From: Polytrichum commune
Taxonomy: Eukaryota; Streptophyta; Polytrichopsida; Polytrichales; Polytrichaceae
Direction of reading: 5' to 3'
DNA: 64,000 nt
NCBI GenBank assembly: GCA_950295325.1
Contig: OX485804.1
Span: forward strand, 43,450,429-43,514,428
Position 1 is the first letter of the stretch. Each line of letters starts with the position of its first letter. The notes beneath the pieces were generated by a model, which saw nothing but the letters and a program-made list of their open reading frames with translations, was not told where the DNA came from and did no database searches. This document shows, piece after piece, positions 25,920 through 36,690 of the stretch. A program made the translations under genes and the position numbers.

Positions 25920-28640
25920 GAAAAATCTTTAAAAACAACGACACCCCTTTACTCGACTGCTTCTTAGACATATTTGACAACATCCTTACAAACCCAAAAG
26001 AAATCGCACAAGAAATTCACGCTCAACAATCAATTAGCAATAGGCCAACTGTCCCAATATGTCACTACCAACCTGATCACTTACAACGTTGCACATGTGG
26101 AGTCAGACAATATCCATGGCATGACCTAAATGGCTATACCTTAGAAAAAAGAGGTGAACCACTACCCTCCCTCCACACATACCTAGACCAAGAAACATAT
26201 GACATATGCCTCCAACAACTTGCCAACAAAAAAACCCCCGGACCAGATCAAATTCCCAATGCCATACTAAAAAATATGCCGCCAAGATTCCACACACTCC
26301 TCTTCATGTTCTTTACCCATTGCTATAAACAAGAACAAATTCCTAAATCCTGGAAAACAAGCCTCACCGTACTCTTGTACAAAAAAGGTAATCCATATCA
26401 CCTGACCAATTACAGACCAATAGCACTTGCCAACACAATATACAAATTATTTACTAGTACACTTACGAGTATCCTCTCGGCATATGGGGAAAGACATCAA
26501 ATCCTACATGACAATCAAGAAGGTTTTAGAGCTAAGAGGTGCATATCATGACAAATACAAACCCTCATCTCGGATTTAGAAGATGCTAAATTCACAAGCC
26601 ATGATATATACATATTATATATAGACTTCAAAAACGCCTTTGGTTCAATTAATCATGCCAGACTCCTTGCCGTCATGAAAAACCTTAGATTCCCGCAAGA
26701 TGCCGTAACTCTAGTAAGTAATATTTATTCACAATCCACTACCACACTAGTAGGTGAATACTTTGGTAAAACACAACTAATCCCCATACAAAGAGGAACC
26801 ATCCAAGGAGATACACTTAGTCCATATCTCTTTCTTATCTTTCTCGAAGTGCTCCTTAGATGGCTACAAGAGGGAAACAACAAATACTCCTTCAAAACCT
26901 TCAATACAAAAATAAGCTCAACAGCCTACGCAGATGACCTAGCACTTTTGACCAACAAACTAACATCCCTCCAACTTCAAGTGAACAAACTCAACCAATA
27001 TTATGCATGGGCAGGAATGGACCTAGGAATACCAAAATGTGCAGTCACTGGTTGCCCCAACAAATCGAAACTAAACCCACTAACCTTTAAAACACAACTA
27101 CGGGACACAAACAATAACTTCATAAACCAACCAATACCCATACTTAGCCAACACGAACCATATGTCTACCTCGGAATAAGCCTAGTCCCATCATTACAAT
27201 GGAAAACGCAAACACACATAACAATGACCAAACTAATAAAACAATATAAATTATTAATCACATGCCCAGCCACCATGAAGCAAAAAATACATATGGCGGA
27301 CAAATAATACGAGCAGGTATCGCATATAGTTTTTACGCCGTCCCATACTCACTCCCAATCATTAAAAAACTTGATAGGAAAGTAACCACTCAACACAAAG
27401 CTATTTGCGGCCTACCAAAATGTATGTCGAATGCAATTACACAATTACCATACGACATGTTTGGCACAGAAGCATTCTCACTAAAAAAATGCATACATCA
27501 CATACATAGGAGAACAACTCATTAACACCTTCAACAACAAAGGTAGACTAGGAAGGATATACAACGGATTAGTAAAACACATACTCGCCAACACATGGAG
27601 GGGCACAAAACCTTACGCGCATATCACACCACGATTGTATAAGATCACCAATCACAAGAACCTTATTCCTACTTAAAACAAGTTGTGGAGTCCATCTCAG
27701 AAGCACAATAGACAAATTCCCCCTCCTCCCCACACCACTGGAAACAGAATGGATGAGGCAAGCAAGGAATATATCAATAATAACCCCCGCACTATCCTTA
27801 AAATATCTACACAAACTAATATTACACAACATAATTGAAATCAAACACAAAACACACCCCAACGGTACACACCTAATGACAAATGATGAATTTAAACACT
27901 ACTATAGCTCACCCACTAAAATAGAAAAACTTGCATTAAACCACGCCAAAAAACTCTTTTGTCAAACCTCATGCCACAACCAATGCCCAAATATGTGCTT
28001 AACACACACCACACCAAACACCTTAAAAAATGAATATCACATACAAAACCATAGCATACACACAAGGCCGCAAGAACACAATACGCACCCTCTACCCCCA
28101 CCACCCCTAGAATACCCAAAACCACCCCTACGCATCTTAAAGGACCCCATACATTTCCCAATATACACCATACTTAATGACCGCCCAAGTACATACAAAG
28201 ATAAATACAAAATCACAAAAAATTCACATCCTACCTATGCCAATGGTCATTCCCAGATGACGAAACTTACAACAAATGGGTGCCCCGAAGAGATTTGTTT
28301 CCTTGAAACAACCAGAACACCATAAGCCATAATATCCTACTCTTAACACAATACTACACACGGAAACAACACCAACACTTCACTACTATACTACGAACAA
28401 ACTTTAATCAGGAACAAATGAGAGACACCCGATATATACCTCCACCACTAATCATACCTCTATGCCACATTCTCACCAAATGAATGCAACCCAGAAAACG
28501 ATATTGCCTACACACAAAACACTATTCAATTTCAACACGGAGTATCCCACGTATACGATAACATGGGCCACCACTTGATCACCATTCCCGAACAAAGACT
28601 AAAATGGCTATGGGAACTTGATATGGCCGTCAAGCACGGG
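25920..28640 (+). pseudogene. LINE reverse transcriptase (broken)
   Basis: A reverse transcriptase with the classic LINE blocks: KKTPGPDQIPNAILK (about 26230), TVLLYKKGNPYHLTNYRPIA (26365-26425), DNQEGFRAKRC, YILYIDFKNAFGSINH (block A; 26612-26660), RGTIQGDTLSPYLF (block B) and the catalytic YADD at 26937-26948. After the palm come VYLGISL and the thumb-like segment (HMADKIIRAG across a frame change near 27300). A stop interrupts the frame at 26549-26551 and further breaks follow at about 27306 and 27520. The segment 27750-28325 encodes a basic, cysteine-containing linker. The domain is intact enough to identify but cannot be translated as one protein. Confidence 0.85.
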
Positions 28641-28650
28641 TAGATCACTT

Positions 28651-29151
28651 AGTGCATTTTAAAAACGACGTGCGGCATAATATAGAGAGGATTAAAATCA
28701 TTTGAAATGAAAATTATAAAGGAATTCCAAATAATGAAGGGGCCATTAAATGTAGACAATCCCATTATAAGTAAGTTAGATGGACATAAAACGTGGGCCA
28801 TTATTTTTTTGTAAAGTCAATATAGGGGTTGAAGATAAGGATCCTAGAAGGTATGTTTAGTATGTTTGCTATGGTCTCCTATGTGTTTTCTTCATAACTA
28901 TGTTTGCAATGGTATTATTGTTTGCACCCTTCTTTGTTTCCATGCTTTCCCTCAACACTCGTCAATTACGTTAGGAAGTAGATTAGCTTTTATTACTTAA
29001 AAGGAATATAAAGTACAAAAAATTGCAGTGACTTGGACAATATAAGTAATGGAAGGGTGCAAACAAATGGGCCATTTTTGAAATTTAAGTAATTATAGGG
29101 AAGTTTTAATTCAGCCCTTGAAGGTAAATAGCCCCAAAACAAAAAACCCCC
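28651..29151. other. Non-coding stretch
   Basis: AT-rich, with no gene or element end other than the small remnant that follows. Confidence 0.35.
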
Positions 29152-29196
29152 AGCCGCACGTGGTGCATAAAAATATCTTAGAGTGATCTACCCGTG
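29152..29196. repeat. Right-end remnant of the hAT-like family
   Basis: The text GCCGCACGTGGTG followed by GAGTGATCTACCCGTG matches the right terminal repeat of the family at 21632-22041 and 62128-62538. The left end is missing. Confidence 0.55.
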
Positions 29197-29204
29197 GGAA
29201 TGTG

Positions 29205-29735
29205 GCAGGTTAACACGTACGATGTCCTTCGTGAAATTGCAAGGAAAATGAGGATGTTGTTGCTCGCCTTGAATGAAATCCTCAAGTCTATCCCACAATA
29301 CGACGGCTAGCATAGAGGTTTTGTGTATCCCATGGCCGTGCGTAACGTGGTTGGTCCACACCAAGTCGTCTATGGCAAATGCGCATGGAAGGGGATTTTG
29401 AATTTTTTCTCACAACGAAAAAAATTAGATCAGCCTGCTTTGCACGAAATGTTGCAGGAGCAAAATGAGCGAGTTCGTCATCTAACTTTGGAATGGATTC
29501 AAGATGAGAGCTGACAATATGTACTCTCGCCGTATGCATGACATTATTTGTGGAGGCCATCTCCATAGAGGCGACTGTGATGAGGGAAGAGACCTCAAAA
29601 TCCTATGTCCTTGCAATGAAGGTGAAAGCAGCGATGAAGACTGCAACAGTTGCAAGATCCAGCTACCTCACATGTCGCTAAACCCTGGCATTCTTGCAAG
29701 AACTAGTTCCAACAACAAGAACTGGGAAAAATAGT
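29205..29735 (+). pseudogene. Unidentified coding-like fragment, broken
   Basis: Two or three overlapping frames show protein-like composition. One (about 29205-29515) is helical and charged, with MAVRNVVGPHQVVYGKCAWK and a frame-breaking stop near 29310. It is followed, one frame over, by a cysteine-rich stretch (29504-29733) with CNEGESSDEDCNSCK. This could be a decayed gene or retroelement gag segment. No family was recognised. Confidence 0.25.
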
Positions 29736-29876
29736 GCAAAGAACTGAAAATGAAACAGACAGAGTACAAATGACGAACACATGTGCCGCATAGCACACGA
29801 CATGCGAAGAACTATGTGCTCTAGCTTCGAGCGTCCCCAAACCCTAGATCCGGAAATATCAGAACTTTCAGATCTG

Positions 29877-30105
29877 CAGGACAATATATGTTCTACAAAA
29901 ATGTAGAACAACATTTATATAATAATCTATGTTGTACATGATATGTTGTAATTGGTATGTGGGACAATATATGTAGTACACTACCCGTAGGACATGATTT
30001 GTAGGACAATATGTGTGGGACATGATATGTGGGACAAGATCTGTAGGACATGTTATGTGGTACATGATATGTAGGACAAGATCTATGGGACCGTGGGACA
30101 AGATC
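29877..30105. repeat. Degenerate minisatellite of GGGACAAGAT / GGACATGATATGT units
   Basis: About 15 imperfect tandem units, each 13-18 bases, built on ATGTGGGACA and ATGATATGTAGGACA. Units vary in length and order and do not form a regular frame. Its minus strand reads as a proline/threonine/histidine-rich open frame that is a by-product of the repeat. Confidence 0.8.
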
Positions 30106-30264
30106 TCAAGGACTGCATGACTGCCTTCAACGCGGACGTCTATGGACGTGAAAGTTATTTGGATGAGGAAGTTTTTCGTTGCTGACGTATCTTTATGGGC
30201 AGCCCTGTCGCTGTCAGAGAGAATCCCTATAAGTTCGTGGGGGGGTACTTAACGTCGTCCTAAA

Positions 30265-30695
30265 TGTGCCCAAAGCCACTTTCCCCATAAATTCCGGGGA
30301 TCATATGAATATCTTATTCATCATCAAAGTGAATATTCTTGTGTTCATTATATAGTCGTGTAGATCCCCCAATTAAGTTAATTTATGAGCTAAAAATGGT
30401 TGTCATATTTTGAACACGTACTATTCCAGTTTATTTTAAACACGTGTCTTTTTGGTATTAGTTCTTGGAACCACATCAAGCCACATATCATTCAAATATA
30501 GGTGTTTGATTAAGATAAGTACCAACATCTAAAAAGACACGTACACTTCATATTATATCATCTAAGAATGAGGAATGATTGAGCCAAGGTTGTGAGCGAG
30601 ATACACGTTGCTCTTTGTGCTTTCTTTTGCATGTTCCCTTTCTTTCAATTCATTCGAGAATAAAATCATGGGGGAGTTGGTGGTCATGGAGGCCA
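30265..30695 (+). repeat. Left direct repeat flanking the SDR gene
   Basis: About 430 bp, matching 32172-32622 in the same orientation with roughly 85-90% similarity by eye. It runs from TGTGCCCnAAGCCACTTTCC to GGGGGAGTTGGTGGTCAT. A third, partial copy lies at 36444-36690. The ends are not TG...CA with a clear target duplication, so it is not called an LTR. Confidence 0.75.
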
Positions 30696-30863
30696 CCAGT
30701 CCGACAATATCTTACCAATTCCAACCTCATCACAGAACTGCGATTCACTCTCAAGAATATGAGTACAAAAGATTGAATAGGTCTAAATTACATATGTCAC
30801 ATATTATTGCTAAGGTAAAACATATCTTCTATAACCATATCTTTCCGTCTACCTAAGAGTTTC

Positions 30864-31646
30864 TCAGGTTGAAGGAGCACGACCACCATTAGCACGAATA
30901 ACCTGAGCATTCAACCACTCTCCCTCGTCACTAACAACAAAAAGAACAACTCTAGCAATATCTTCGGGCTCTCCCAACCGCTCGAGCGGGGTCATCTTCT
31001 TAGTACTCTCGATGTCAGCCTCCGTTTTCCCCTTCAGATAAAATTCTGTGGCGACAGGGCCCGGAGCCACACAATTGCATGTAATCCTCTTCCCTTTCAA
31101 CTCCTTAGCCAAAATCTTCGTAAAAGTCTCCACGGCAGCTTTACTTGCAGCGTAAACAGCATACCCTGGCAAAAATGTAGCACAAACTGTCGTCGTAATG
31201 TTAACAATACGGCCACCTCCTCCACTCTGTACACGGTTCGCAGCTTCCCTGGAAACAAGAAACGCTCCTTTCGTGTTAATGTTGAAGATTTTCTCCCACT
31301 CTGCCTCCGAGGTGTTCACAAGGTTAGGTAAATGGCTCAAAAGCGTTCCAGCGGAGTTCACCACGATGTGGATCGTTCCGAATGCTTCATTTGCCTTATC
31401 AAAGAGTGCTTTCACTGCGGCTTCACTGCTTACGTCTCCTCGCACAGCTATGGCATTTCCTTCTCCCCCTGTTTCCTTCGTAATTAGGTCAACAGCTTCT
31501 TCCGCGGCTTTCTCATTGCTTGAGTAGTTCACCACAACTTTTGCTCCTTGCTTCGCTAATGCCAGAGAAATTGCTCGCCCAATCCCTTGAGAGCCTCCTG
31601 TGACGATCGCCGTCTTGCCCGCCAAATTCAAAATAGGGCTTGCCAT
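30864..31646 (-). CDS. NADPH-dependent aldehyde reductase-like short-chain dehydrogenase
   Basis: A 260-residue classical SDR, intact and uninterrupted. The cofactor motif TGGSQGIG is at residues 16-23, NSAG at 97-100 and the catalytic Y165-x3-K169 in YAASK. The plant-typical PGPVATEF-like loop follows, with GEPEDIA near the C-terminus. Such enzymes reduce aldehydes or ketones with NAD(P)H, mostly in cytosol or plastid. The substrate cannot be read from sequence. The usual catalytic Ser position (13 before Tyr) is Thr152 in a TTT run. The frame is open upstream to 31727 (27 more residues), but the ATG at 31646 gives the normal family length and begins MASPIL, so it is preferred. The longer form could be a short leader. 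The gene is intronless and sits inside two 430-bp direct repeats. It is the clearest host enzyme gene in the first half of the window. Confidence 0.9.
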   Translation of the reverse strand: MASPILNLAGKTAIVTGGSQGIGRAISLALAKQGAKVVVNYSSNEKAAEEAVDLITKETGGEGNAIAVRGDVSSEAAVKALFDKANEAFGTIHIVVNSAGTLLSHLPNLVNTSEAEWEKIFNINTKGAFLVSREAANRVQSGGGGRIVNITTTVCATFLPGYAVYAASKAAVETFTKILAKELKGKRITCNCVAPGPVATEFYLKGKTEADIESTKKMTPLERLGEPEDIARVVLFVVSDEGEWLNAQVIRANGGRAPST

Positions 31647-31674
31647 TCTACACGCCTTACTAACCTTCAACAAA

Positions 31675-31915
31675 AATTCCACAAATGCAGAGTCCAAATG
31701 ATGCAATGACAATCGATCTCTATTCAATCAAATGGATGCAAAGCTCTGGTAGCTTGGAGTTGCAAAAGACGAAAAACAAAGCAATCTTGTACCACGCCAA
31801 TTGATTTATTCCCTTCATCAAATTCTTCAAAAACAGAGTCCAAATGCAGCGCTAAACGATCGTTGTTCAATCAAATGTGAATATTCGAGCAACGATTGGA
31901 ACTGCGGAGGATGAG
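31675..31915. repeat. Imperfect tandem duplication upstream of the SDR gene
   Basis: Blocks 31675-31790 and 31811-31915 share CAGAGTCCAAATG, then a GATCG...TTCAATCAAATG segment, then TTGGAnnTGC and AAACAA. This is a diverged duplication of the likely 5' UTR/promoter region. Confidence 0.5.
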
Positions 31916-32171
31916 AAACAAGTGAAAATCTGAGTTGTAGAGGAGAGAATTTTTTATCCGATTCATAGCCAAAGACAACATGGAGAAGAAGGTACTCTCT
32001 CACGCCTAGCTACAACGAAGAAACTACAATTGAAGTTTCCCTATGCAGTCATGCACATGGCCCAGAAGTCTTTATGGAATCACATCTTTGAGACTCCCAA
32101 CGATACAAGGTCTTTTGTTTATGACTTTATGGTTGGACCGGTTTGGAATCAAAGGACGTATGAGGCCTAAG

Positions 32172-32622
32172 TGTGCCCGAAGCCACTTTCCCCATAATTT
32201 TTAGAGCTCATATGTATATCTTATTCATCATCCAAGTGAAGATTCTTGTGTTAATTATATGGTCATACAAATCCTCCAATCAGGTTCATTAGTGAGCCTA
32301 GAATGGTCATCGTATTTTGAGCACATACTAGTCTAGTTTTATTTTCACACTTTTTTTTTTTTTTTTTTTTTTTGTTGTTGTTGTTGTTGTATTAGTTCTT
32401 GGAACCACATCAAGCCACATATCATTCAAATATAGGTCTTTGATGAAGATAAGTACCAACATCTAAAAATATATGTACACTTAATATTATATCATCTAAG
32501 AATGAGGAATGATTAAGCCAAGGTTGTGAGCGAGGTACATGTTGCTCTTTGCGCTTTCTTTTGCATGTTCCTTTTCTTTCAATTCATTCGACAATAAACA
32601 CATGGGGGAGTTGGTGGTCATT
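32172..32622 (+). repeat. Right direct repeat flanking the SDR gene
   Basis: Counterpart of 30265-30695. It differs mainly by an internal T tract with GTT units (32345-32392) replacing part of the left copy. Downstream, 32640-34200 shows no gene. That part holds a CAA microsatellite (33045-33069), a C-rich run (33621-33636) and a possible hAT-like end remnant near 33585. Confidence 0.75.
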
Positions 32623-34214
32623 GAGGCTTTGAGTTTGTCAATGATCTGTTGTGGTTCAATTCTAAGTTTTTGATATAGTGTCTTCCTCCTAACCTCCTAC
32701 CTAAGCTTGACTTGTATAAACGGGTGCTCGTGTAGTGTAATTTTTTTGCTTTCACTAAAATCGTTGCCATTTGAATATGTGTATATTGATATTAAGAAGA
32801 ATTGTATCAATTGGAATAAAGAGAAATTATGATATGAACAAAAATGTTCACACTACACAAGGGATATGACTTAAAACAAATTACCTAGAATAGTGCAATC
32901 AAAGATATGATGCATTTTATTATTTATACCAACAATTTTGAATTTTTTTTAAAGGTAACATATGATGGATAAAATACGGTGTATTGGAGTACAACTAATA
33001 TAAGGTCCTCTATAACATGTCCAATTTTTATTATAACATATCCTATACAACAACAACAACAACAACAATTTCGAATGTTTGTATTCTATGTTCACCAACC
33101 ACCATCATTATGTAGTTTTGTGATCTAGTGTGCATCATAGTGTTGGTTATTATTGTCCAAAATCAATGCATTAATCCAATATATACTTAAATTATAGTTT
33201 GAAGTAAAATAGGGTATGCATAGTGGCAATGGAGGCATGGCCAAAATGTTACACCGTAGTCATTCTCAGCCTCATTTTTTGTGTGCATGGGATTTGTTGC
33301 GTTCTTTTTGCAAACAAACATTCTTACCATTGGAATTTGAGTAAGTCATAGTTTTGACACTCAAATTGTTAGAAACATCTATGTCTTTAATCTTTAGATT
33401 TCACTTTCCTCATTTACTTTAAATTTTTAGAATAAATCAAAGGGCTAACAAAATATGACCCTTCATCGGCACAACTTGTAAGTAATTATATGGACCTTTA
33501 AAACATCATGAATTAGATAATTAGGTAATTGATTAGTATGTTTAAATTGTTTGAGCCATCAAAATACTCCCTTGAACAATACCCCTTAGTTGCACGTGAT
33601 ATACAACCCTCTCCAAGGAGCCCCCCCCCCCGCCCCGGTGACGCTAAAACAATATTTTATGAGGAGTTTGGCTTATCATGATTGTAATCATGTACATTGT
33701 TTTATAACCGTTTGACGCATGAGGGGGCAATTCAAGATTGGGAAAGATGATACCTTCCACAAGACGTAACCCTCTCATTCCCATACTCTCAATCTAGGGT
33801 GTTGATCTTCACAATCAAAAAGTCCAAAGAAAAGGACTCCGAATTGGTTATGTCTAGTAACCCCTCTAAGCCCTCTTGAGCCTTGAAGGGTTACCTTGTC
33901 TACACTTACATACTTTGTTGCTCTTTGTGATTCTTTTGTCATAAAAATAGTTACCCAATGGACCTTTATCAAGTCTGAGACTGGGTCCATTGTGGTGAGT
34001 GTCGAGTGAAATATTATAAAGTATAACCTATGTACTAGAATGCATCAAAACCCCAGTACATTGAATATTATTGTAATTAGTGTATTTTATGTCATTGTGG
34101 TAACTTCTCTAATGACGCCTTTTATGAATAAGTTAACAAATATTTTCTCCCAACTTACATTTAGTTCCTTCAAATGCCAATTATTGAAATGAAGTTTGGT
34201 ATTGATGTGAGATG

Positions 34215-34395
34215 ACCTTAAACTACCGGATGATGGTGGAGAGATACCCAAATCTCAAGGAAGAGGTTGGCGGTTCGAATCCCGGCTGTGAAATCTCCTC
34301 TCTACTTGACGGAAAACTTGCTAGGTGGTCAACTGCCTCCTGTGCTTTGGCGTTGGCATGTCGGCCTTCTGTCTCAAAAAAAAAAAAAAAAAAAT
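34215..34395 (+). mobile_element. tRNA-derived SINE
   Basis: Contains a B-box GGTTCGAATCC at 34272-34282 preceded by about 55 bases of tRNA-like head. A body follows, and the tail GGCGTTGGCATGTCGGCC then CTTCTGTCTC runs into an approximately 19-base A tract (34377-34395). The tail is closely related to the 3' end of the LINE fragment at 38102-38791 (minus). This suggests the SINE is copied by that LINE's reverse transcriptase. The 5' limit is approximate and no target duplication was defined. Confidence 0.7.
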
Positions 34396-34681
34396 GGTAC
34401 ATTCTGCATCCTAACATTTACGTGATGAGAAATTGTCATGGATGATTGGAATTTGGATGAAAAATTGCTTAGTTCCAACTATATAAATCTTTAATGCCCA
34501 GAATTTTTTTTACAAGGAATGACAAATAATGTTACATTTACAATCAGTGTTGGTGACACTACATGTGTGGTTTACAATTAGTATTGAGCAAGGCAAATCG
34601 AATTGGTGACAGTAAATTCAATATCTAGTATAGTAAGGCAAGCACGCCACATGCGACATAATCAAGTAACTATGTAGACTG

Positions 34682-34831
34682 GACATAAAATTGTTCCGTG
34701 AGAGTGACAATATTCCACATAGTATTCCCAAATATTCTCCACATTCAGTCAGAATGTGGGGAATTCCTAGGAATATTACGTGGAATAATGTTAGTCCCAA
34801 AAACATTGATATAGATCTGAATAATGTTATG
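34682..34831. mobile_element. Foldback MITE family A, copy 3
   Basis: Diverged member. The right end ATAGATCTGAATAATGTTATG is well kept. The left arm is degenerate. The centre CCACATTC / GAATGTGG is conserved. Confidence 0.6.
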
Positions 34832-35486
34832 GATGGAGTGAACAAGTGAACCTAGATGTGGAGGTTTCAAAGCACCTCAAGAAGCTATGATTAGTCTGGA
34901 CCACAGATGTTGCCTACAAATGATATGTAGTTTGATTTGGTCACTCTAAATGAATTGATTCCTAATCTAAATTATACATCTTCGATTGTGTGAGCAACAT
35001 AAGTGCAATTCATTCTCAAGCTTCTGCTTCCAAATGAAACAAAACCAAACAGAATGAATGAATAAATAAATAAATAAATAAATATTATTATTATTAAAAT
35101 ATCAGCTTCAAGATACATAGATCAGTAATTGTATGATGCGCTGCAATTGCCTATGATGTAAGCAAGCCTAAACAGGTCTCCAACAGTGCATTCGTCATGT
35201 ATAATTGATCGGTGTGTGGTTAGATGTGGATCTAAGAATGGATACCGGAAAGATGAGTATTTAAAAGATGCTCAAAATATGTCAACCATTCTAGAATCAA
35301 TAGTCAACACTACCATTGGGAGGACCTATATGACCATCTATGAAAAAAGAGAATCTTAACGTGGATAACAATGAATAAAGATATTCATGTCATCTCCAAA
35401 AATCATCAAGGAAATGGCAATGGCCTTGGTTTGGATTTTCTAATCATAAACAGGGAGAAATGTCACTGTCCTATTCAAGCCCACTC

Positions 35487-35714
35487 GCCATTACATTGTT
35501 TATGGTATTTAGTGTTACTTACTGTTTGAAAGCAAGGCTATAACTTCTCGCTATAGATTTCATTTGTTACCAACAAAGATTAAATAGGCAATATGAACTT
35601 TATGCAACATAAATGACTTTACTTGGTAGAAAGTTGCATTCTTAGCAAAATGCTATAGCACTGTATAACTCCGAATTGTAAGTGACACTAAATACCATAA
35701 ATGGTGTAGTTGGG
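35487..35714. repeat. Foldback repeat, approximately 228 bp
   Basis: The left arm TTTATGGTATTTAGTGTTAC pairs with the right arm GTGACACTAAATACCATAAA. A related arm occurs near 56340-56395. An AATA/ATT microsatellite lies upstream at 35055-35098. Non-coding. Confidence 0.45.
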
Positions 35715-35909
35715 CATTGCATCCAAGTGATTCTTTGTCAATATCCAATGACATATCAATACATATAGGAAGGAACACTTGCATGCATATTACGCAACAT
35801 TGGCGACCTGCTGAAACTTAAGGAAAGACGCCTATCAACCAATTCACACATAAGAGAAACAACATCTTGTAAATCCTTGAGTTATAGCAAGTAAGGTAGA
35901 CGAGTGTGA

Positions 35910-36330
35910 GGGTGAGTTTACATGTAGGGGACTCACCCACTAGATTCTAGATAATACGGGGTTGGACGTGATCGATCTCATGCATATAAGCACAAAGCCG
36001 CCAACCACCATTCCGGTGGCATAGTAGAATGTGAGGGGTTGTGGACATGGGCCAATACACTTCCATGCCCCCACTAAAGCACTTTTTGACCTACAAGTGT
36101 TGGTCACCGAAGGATTGAAGACCAATTTTAGGAGGAGGAGGGGGTTAGTAGGTGGGCCCAAATTTGACAAGATGAGAGTAGTTAGTTGCGACATATGAAC
36201 CCTACCCCAACAAATCTCACATACATTTTGTGCACATTTCATCTACAATATGGTGGACCCCCACCAACTTACGTTTGTCTTGATTGCCACTTGAATATAG
36301 CGGGTGTGCAACTTACATGGAAACTCACCC
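35910..36330. mobile_element. Tourist-like foldback element, 421 bp
   Basis: The ends GGGTGAGTTTACATGTAgGG and the inverse ACTTACATGGAAACTCACCC are flanked by TGA (left) and TTA (right), one mismatch from a TTA duplication. The tip resembles the 123-bp element at 22839-22961 (GGGTnnnTTnnCATGTAGG), so they may be one family. Confidence 0.5.
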
Positions 36331-36443
36331 TTATTGGGCTACAACTTTTTTTTTTATCTTTGCACCCACTTCTTGTAGGATGTAAAACACACATATAGTA
36401 CAAGATGAATAGCAAGTCAAAATCATGCCCATAGTCATTTGCC

Positions 36444-36690
36444 TCATGAAATTTGGAGCTCATATGAATATCTTATTCATCATCAAGGTGAGGATTCTCG
36501 AGCTCATCAAATAATCTTATATTCATGTCGAATTATGTTAACTATTGAGCCTAGAATGGTTAGCATATTTTGAAGACGTAGTCCAATCTCTTTTGAATTT
36601 AAACACGTGTCTTTTTGATGTCCGTTTTTAAATTCACACCTAACCACATACCACTCACATATAGGTGTCCAGATTATTGCTAATGTTGGA
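36444..36690 (+). repeat. Partial third copy of the SDR-flanking repeat
   Basis: Matches the first half of 30265-30695 and 32172-32622, from GGAGCTCATATGAATATCTT onward. It shows the repeat is dispersed rather than a local duplication only. The rest of 36691-38100 holds no recognised gene. The ORF at 37478-37672 has no motif, and ACCGG-rich text recurs at 36990-37950. Confidence 0.55.

Larger units (their letters stand above)
23690..28650 (+). mobile_element. LINE copy with APE endonuclease and reverse transcriptase, 3' part missing
   Basis: A C/A-rich non-LTR retrotransposon body about 5 kb long. In order it has an N-terminal region (from about 24074), an exonuclease-endonuclease-phosphatase type endonuclease (24500-25280), a linker, reverse transcriptase (25930-27300) and a C-terminal linker ending near 28640 (ENDIAYTQNTIQFQHG region). 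Similarity then stops: the RNase H and restriction-like nuclease seen in the copies at 3.7 and 57-58 kb are absent, and no terminal TTC tract is present. The copy is therefore 3'-deleted or was recombined. The 5' limit is set by composition only. Confidence 0.8.

Noticed and set aside
29868-30101. 77-codon minus frame rich in Thr/Pro/His
   Set aside because: Produced by the minisatellite, not a coding sequence.
30265-32622. LTR retrotransposon made of the two 430-bp repeats around the SDR gene
   Set aside because: No TG...CA ends, primer-binding site, polypurine tract or target duplication was seen, and a third partial copy stands alone.
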